Positions 7,731-8,250 of a stretch of 8,250 bases of DNA are shown piece by piece. Every line of letters begins with the position of its first letter. Positions within the stretch are counted from its first letter, which is position 1. The notes beneath the pieces are model-generated. The model did no database searches. It worked only from the letters and a program-made list of their open reading frames with translations, and was not told the DNA's origin. The stretch comes from JBJXDT01 sp046153505. GTDB taxonomy: Bacteria > Pseudomonadota > Gammaproteobacteria > Burkholderiales > Methylophilaceae. The stretch is taken from assembly GCA_046153505.1 (NCBI GenBank), contig JBJXDT010000030.1, forward strand, positions 1 through 8,250, given 5' to 3'. Position numbers and translations under genes: made by a program.

Positions 7731-7787
7731 AAATTCTTATAGCTAATTTGTTACTTTTATGAATGACACAAAAAATAACGGATTAAT

Positions 7788-7817
7788 TTGCCTGTATTGT
7801 AGCAAGGCAAGTAAAAT
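7788..7817 (+). promoter_or_regulatory. Promoter of tRNA-Gly, with overlapping inverted repeat
   Basis: A -35 box TTGCCT (7788-7793) and a -10 box TAAAAT (7812-7817) are 18 bases apart and lie about 25 bases before the tRNA, a normal layout for a tRNA gene. The -35 box is also one arm of an inverted repeat whose other arm, AGGCAA (7805-7810), lies in the spacer. Confidence 0.5.
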
Positions 7818-7841
7818 AGTATCTTTAAAATTGAAAGCTTA

Positions 7842-7915
7842 GCGGGTGTAGTTCAATGGTAGAACGCTAGCTTCCCAAGCTCGATACGCGGGTTCGATTC
7901 CCGTCACCCGCTCCA
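7842..7915 (+). tRNA. tRNA-Gly (anticodon CCC)
   Basis: A complete 74-base cloverleaf with encoded CCA. The acceptor stem GCGGGTG pairs with CACCCGC, and U73 precedes CCA. The D arm is GTTC-AATGGTA-GAAC. The anticodon loop TTCCCAA (7872-7878) has CCC at 7874-7876, reading GGG glycine codons. The T loop is TTCGATT on a GGG/CCC-cored stem. It closely resembles E. coli glyU. One oddity is the anticodon stem CTAGC (7867-7871) against GCTCG (7879-7883), which leaves a U-C mismatch at 7868/7882, while the other four pairs hold. An integrase gene follows 90 bases downstream, so the 3' half may serve as an attachment site. Confidence 0.97.
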
Positions 7916-7920
7916 GTTTT
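7885..7920 (+). other. Probable integrase attachment site (3' end of tRNA-Gly)
   Basis: Tyrosine recombinases that target tRNA genes commonly cross over in the anticodon or T arm and restore the 3' end with an element-borne copy. The integrase reading away from this tRNA, 90 bases on, makes the T-arm/acceptor end the likely left attachment site. The exact core cannot be set because the other copy would lie outside the window. Confidence 0.4.
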
Positions 7921-7928
7921 TCTCGAAC

Positions 7929-7945
7929 TACTTGTTTATCAAGTA
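7929..7945. repeat. Short hairpin between tRNA and integrase
   Basis: Arms TACTTG (7929-7934) and CAAGTA (7940-7945) form a 6-bp stem with a 5-base loop, followed by a run of A on the plus strand. It lacks a T-tract on the plus strand and so is not a standard tRNA terminator. It lies between the presumed attachment site and the integrase, where arm-type recombinase sites are often found. Confidence 0.35.
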
Positions 7946-8005
7946 AAAAAATCATTCATTTTCCCTTTTGTCGTCAAAGTGGCACACAAAGGGGGTACAC
8001 TTCTA

Positions 8006-8250
8006 ATGACTACTTCAAGTTATTTGAAGCTTTCAAGACATAACGTTTATATTTTCCGTAGAAGAATTCCAAAATCATTACTTGATTACTTCAAGACGAA
8101 TGAATTGCGGATTAGTACAAAATCTTCAAATAAAAAAACAGCCTTATATATAGCTCGCTCTATAGCTAATGAATCCGACTTACTTTTTGAACGATTAAAG
8201 AATAACCATAATATGGCAGAGAAAAAAGCTTTGACAGGTTTGAGCAAAGA
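8006..8250 (+). CDS. Tyrosine-recombinase integrase, N-terminal part (runs off window)
   Basis: The first 81 codons of a gene that is still open at the window's end. The start MTTSSYLKLSRHNVYIFRRR, followed by IP at 21-22, matches the DUF6538-type N-terminal domain of phage-type integrases from betaproteobacteria. There, the beta-strand segment YLKLSRHNVYIFRRRIP (6-22) precedes an LRISTKSSNKKTA stretch (34-46) and an alpha-helix with ARSIANESD (50-58). The catalytic Arg-His-Arg-Tyr residues would lie downstream and cannot be seen. The ATG is preceded by AAAGGGGG at 10 bases. The frame is open further upstream with an in-frame GTG at 7979, so a longer start is possible but less likely. Its place directly after tRNA-Gly and its AT-rich codon use point to a mobile element entering to the right. 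Confidence 0.82.
   Translation, partial: MTTSSYLKLSRHNVYIFRRRIPKSLLDYFKTNELRISTKSSNKKTALYIARSIANESDLLFERLKNNHNMAEKKALTGLSK

Noticed and set aside
7929..7951. Hairpin plus A-run as the tRNA-Gly terminator
   Set aside because: On the tRNA's strand the hairpin is followed by A, not T, so it does not fit intrinsic termination.
7979..8005. GTG at 7979 as the integrase start
   Set aside because: It would translate the AAAGGGGG ribosome site that suits the ATG at 8006, and family similarity begins only after that ATG.
1..8250. CRISPR array, IS element or toxin-antitoxin pair
   Set aside because: No regularly spaced repeats, no transposase frame, no terminal inverted repeats, and no paired small overlapping genes were seen on either strand.

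Overview
The window looks like a chromosomal stretch of a betaproteobacterium of moderate to low GC content, most likely a methylotroph of the Methylophilaceae (Methylotenera-like). The basis is the block argS, SPOR-domain protein, dsbA and SDR, an order I associate with betaproteobacteria, divergent from priA. This placement is inference from gene order and protein style, not from a database search.

Layout. Positions 1-434 hold no intact gene: an AT-rich stretch with a start-less minus-strand coding remnant (43-252). From 435 to 4956 all genes lie on the minus strand and are transcribed right to left: argS (arginyl-tRNA synthetase), a membrane-anchored SPOR-domain protein, dsbA (periplasmic thiol:disulfide oxidoreductase), a strong intrinsic terminator, then an SDR oxidoreductase and a small secreted protein of unknown function. 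priA (primosomal helicase) diverges from argS and runs to 7209. It converges, with one base between stop codons, on a MarR-family gene that has the full residue signature of a two-cysteine OhrR, a sensor of organic hydroperoxides. Its promoter and a candidate operator are visible.

Right end. A tRNA-Gly with a CCC anticodon (7842-7915) is followed 90 bases later by the 5' end of a tyrosine-recombinase integrase that runs off the window. This is the classic left boundary of a genomic island or prophage inserted at a tRNA 3' end; its cargo would lie to the right of the window. The tRNA carries a U-C mismatch in its anticodon stem.

Most notable points. (1) dsbA stops early, immediately after an A AAA AAG heptamer. 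The -1 frame stays open for a Lys/Pro-rich tail that ends six bases before the terminator, so dsbA is either frameshifted by one base or made in two lengths by slippage. (2) The tRNA-Gly/integrase junction. (3) An ohrR with a promoter/operator but no ohr gene beside it. Most of the rest is ordinary housekeeping sequence, and I see no clearly new multi-gene system inside the window.
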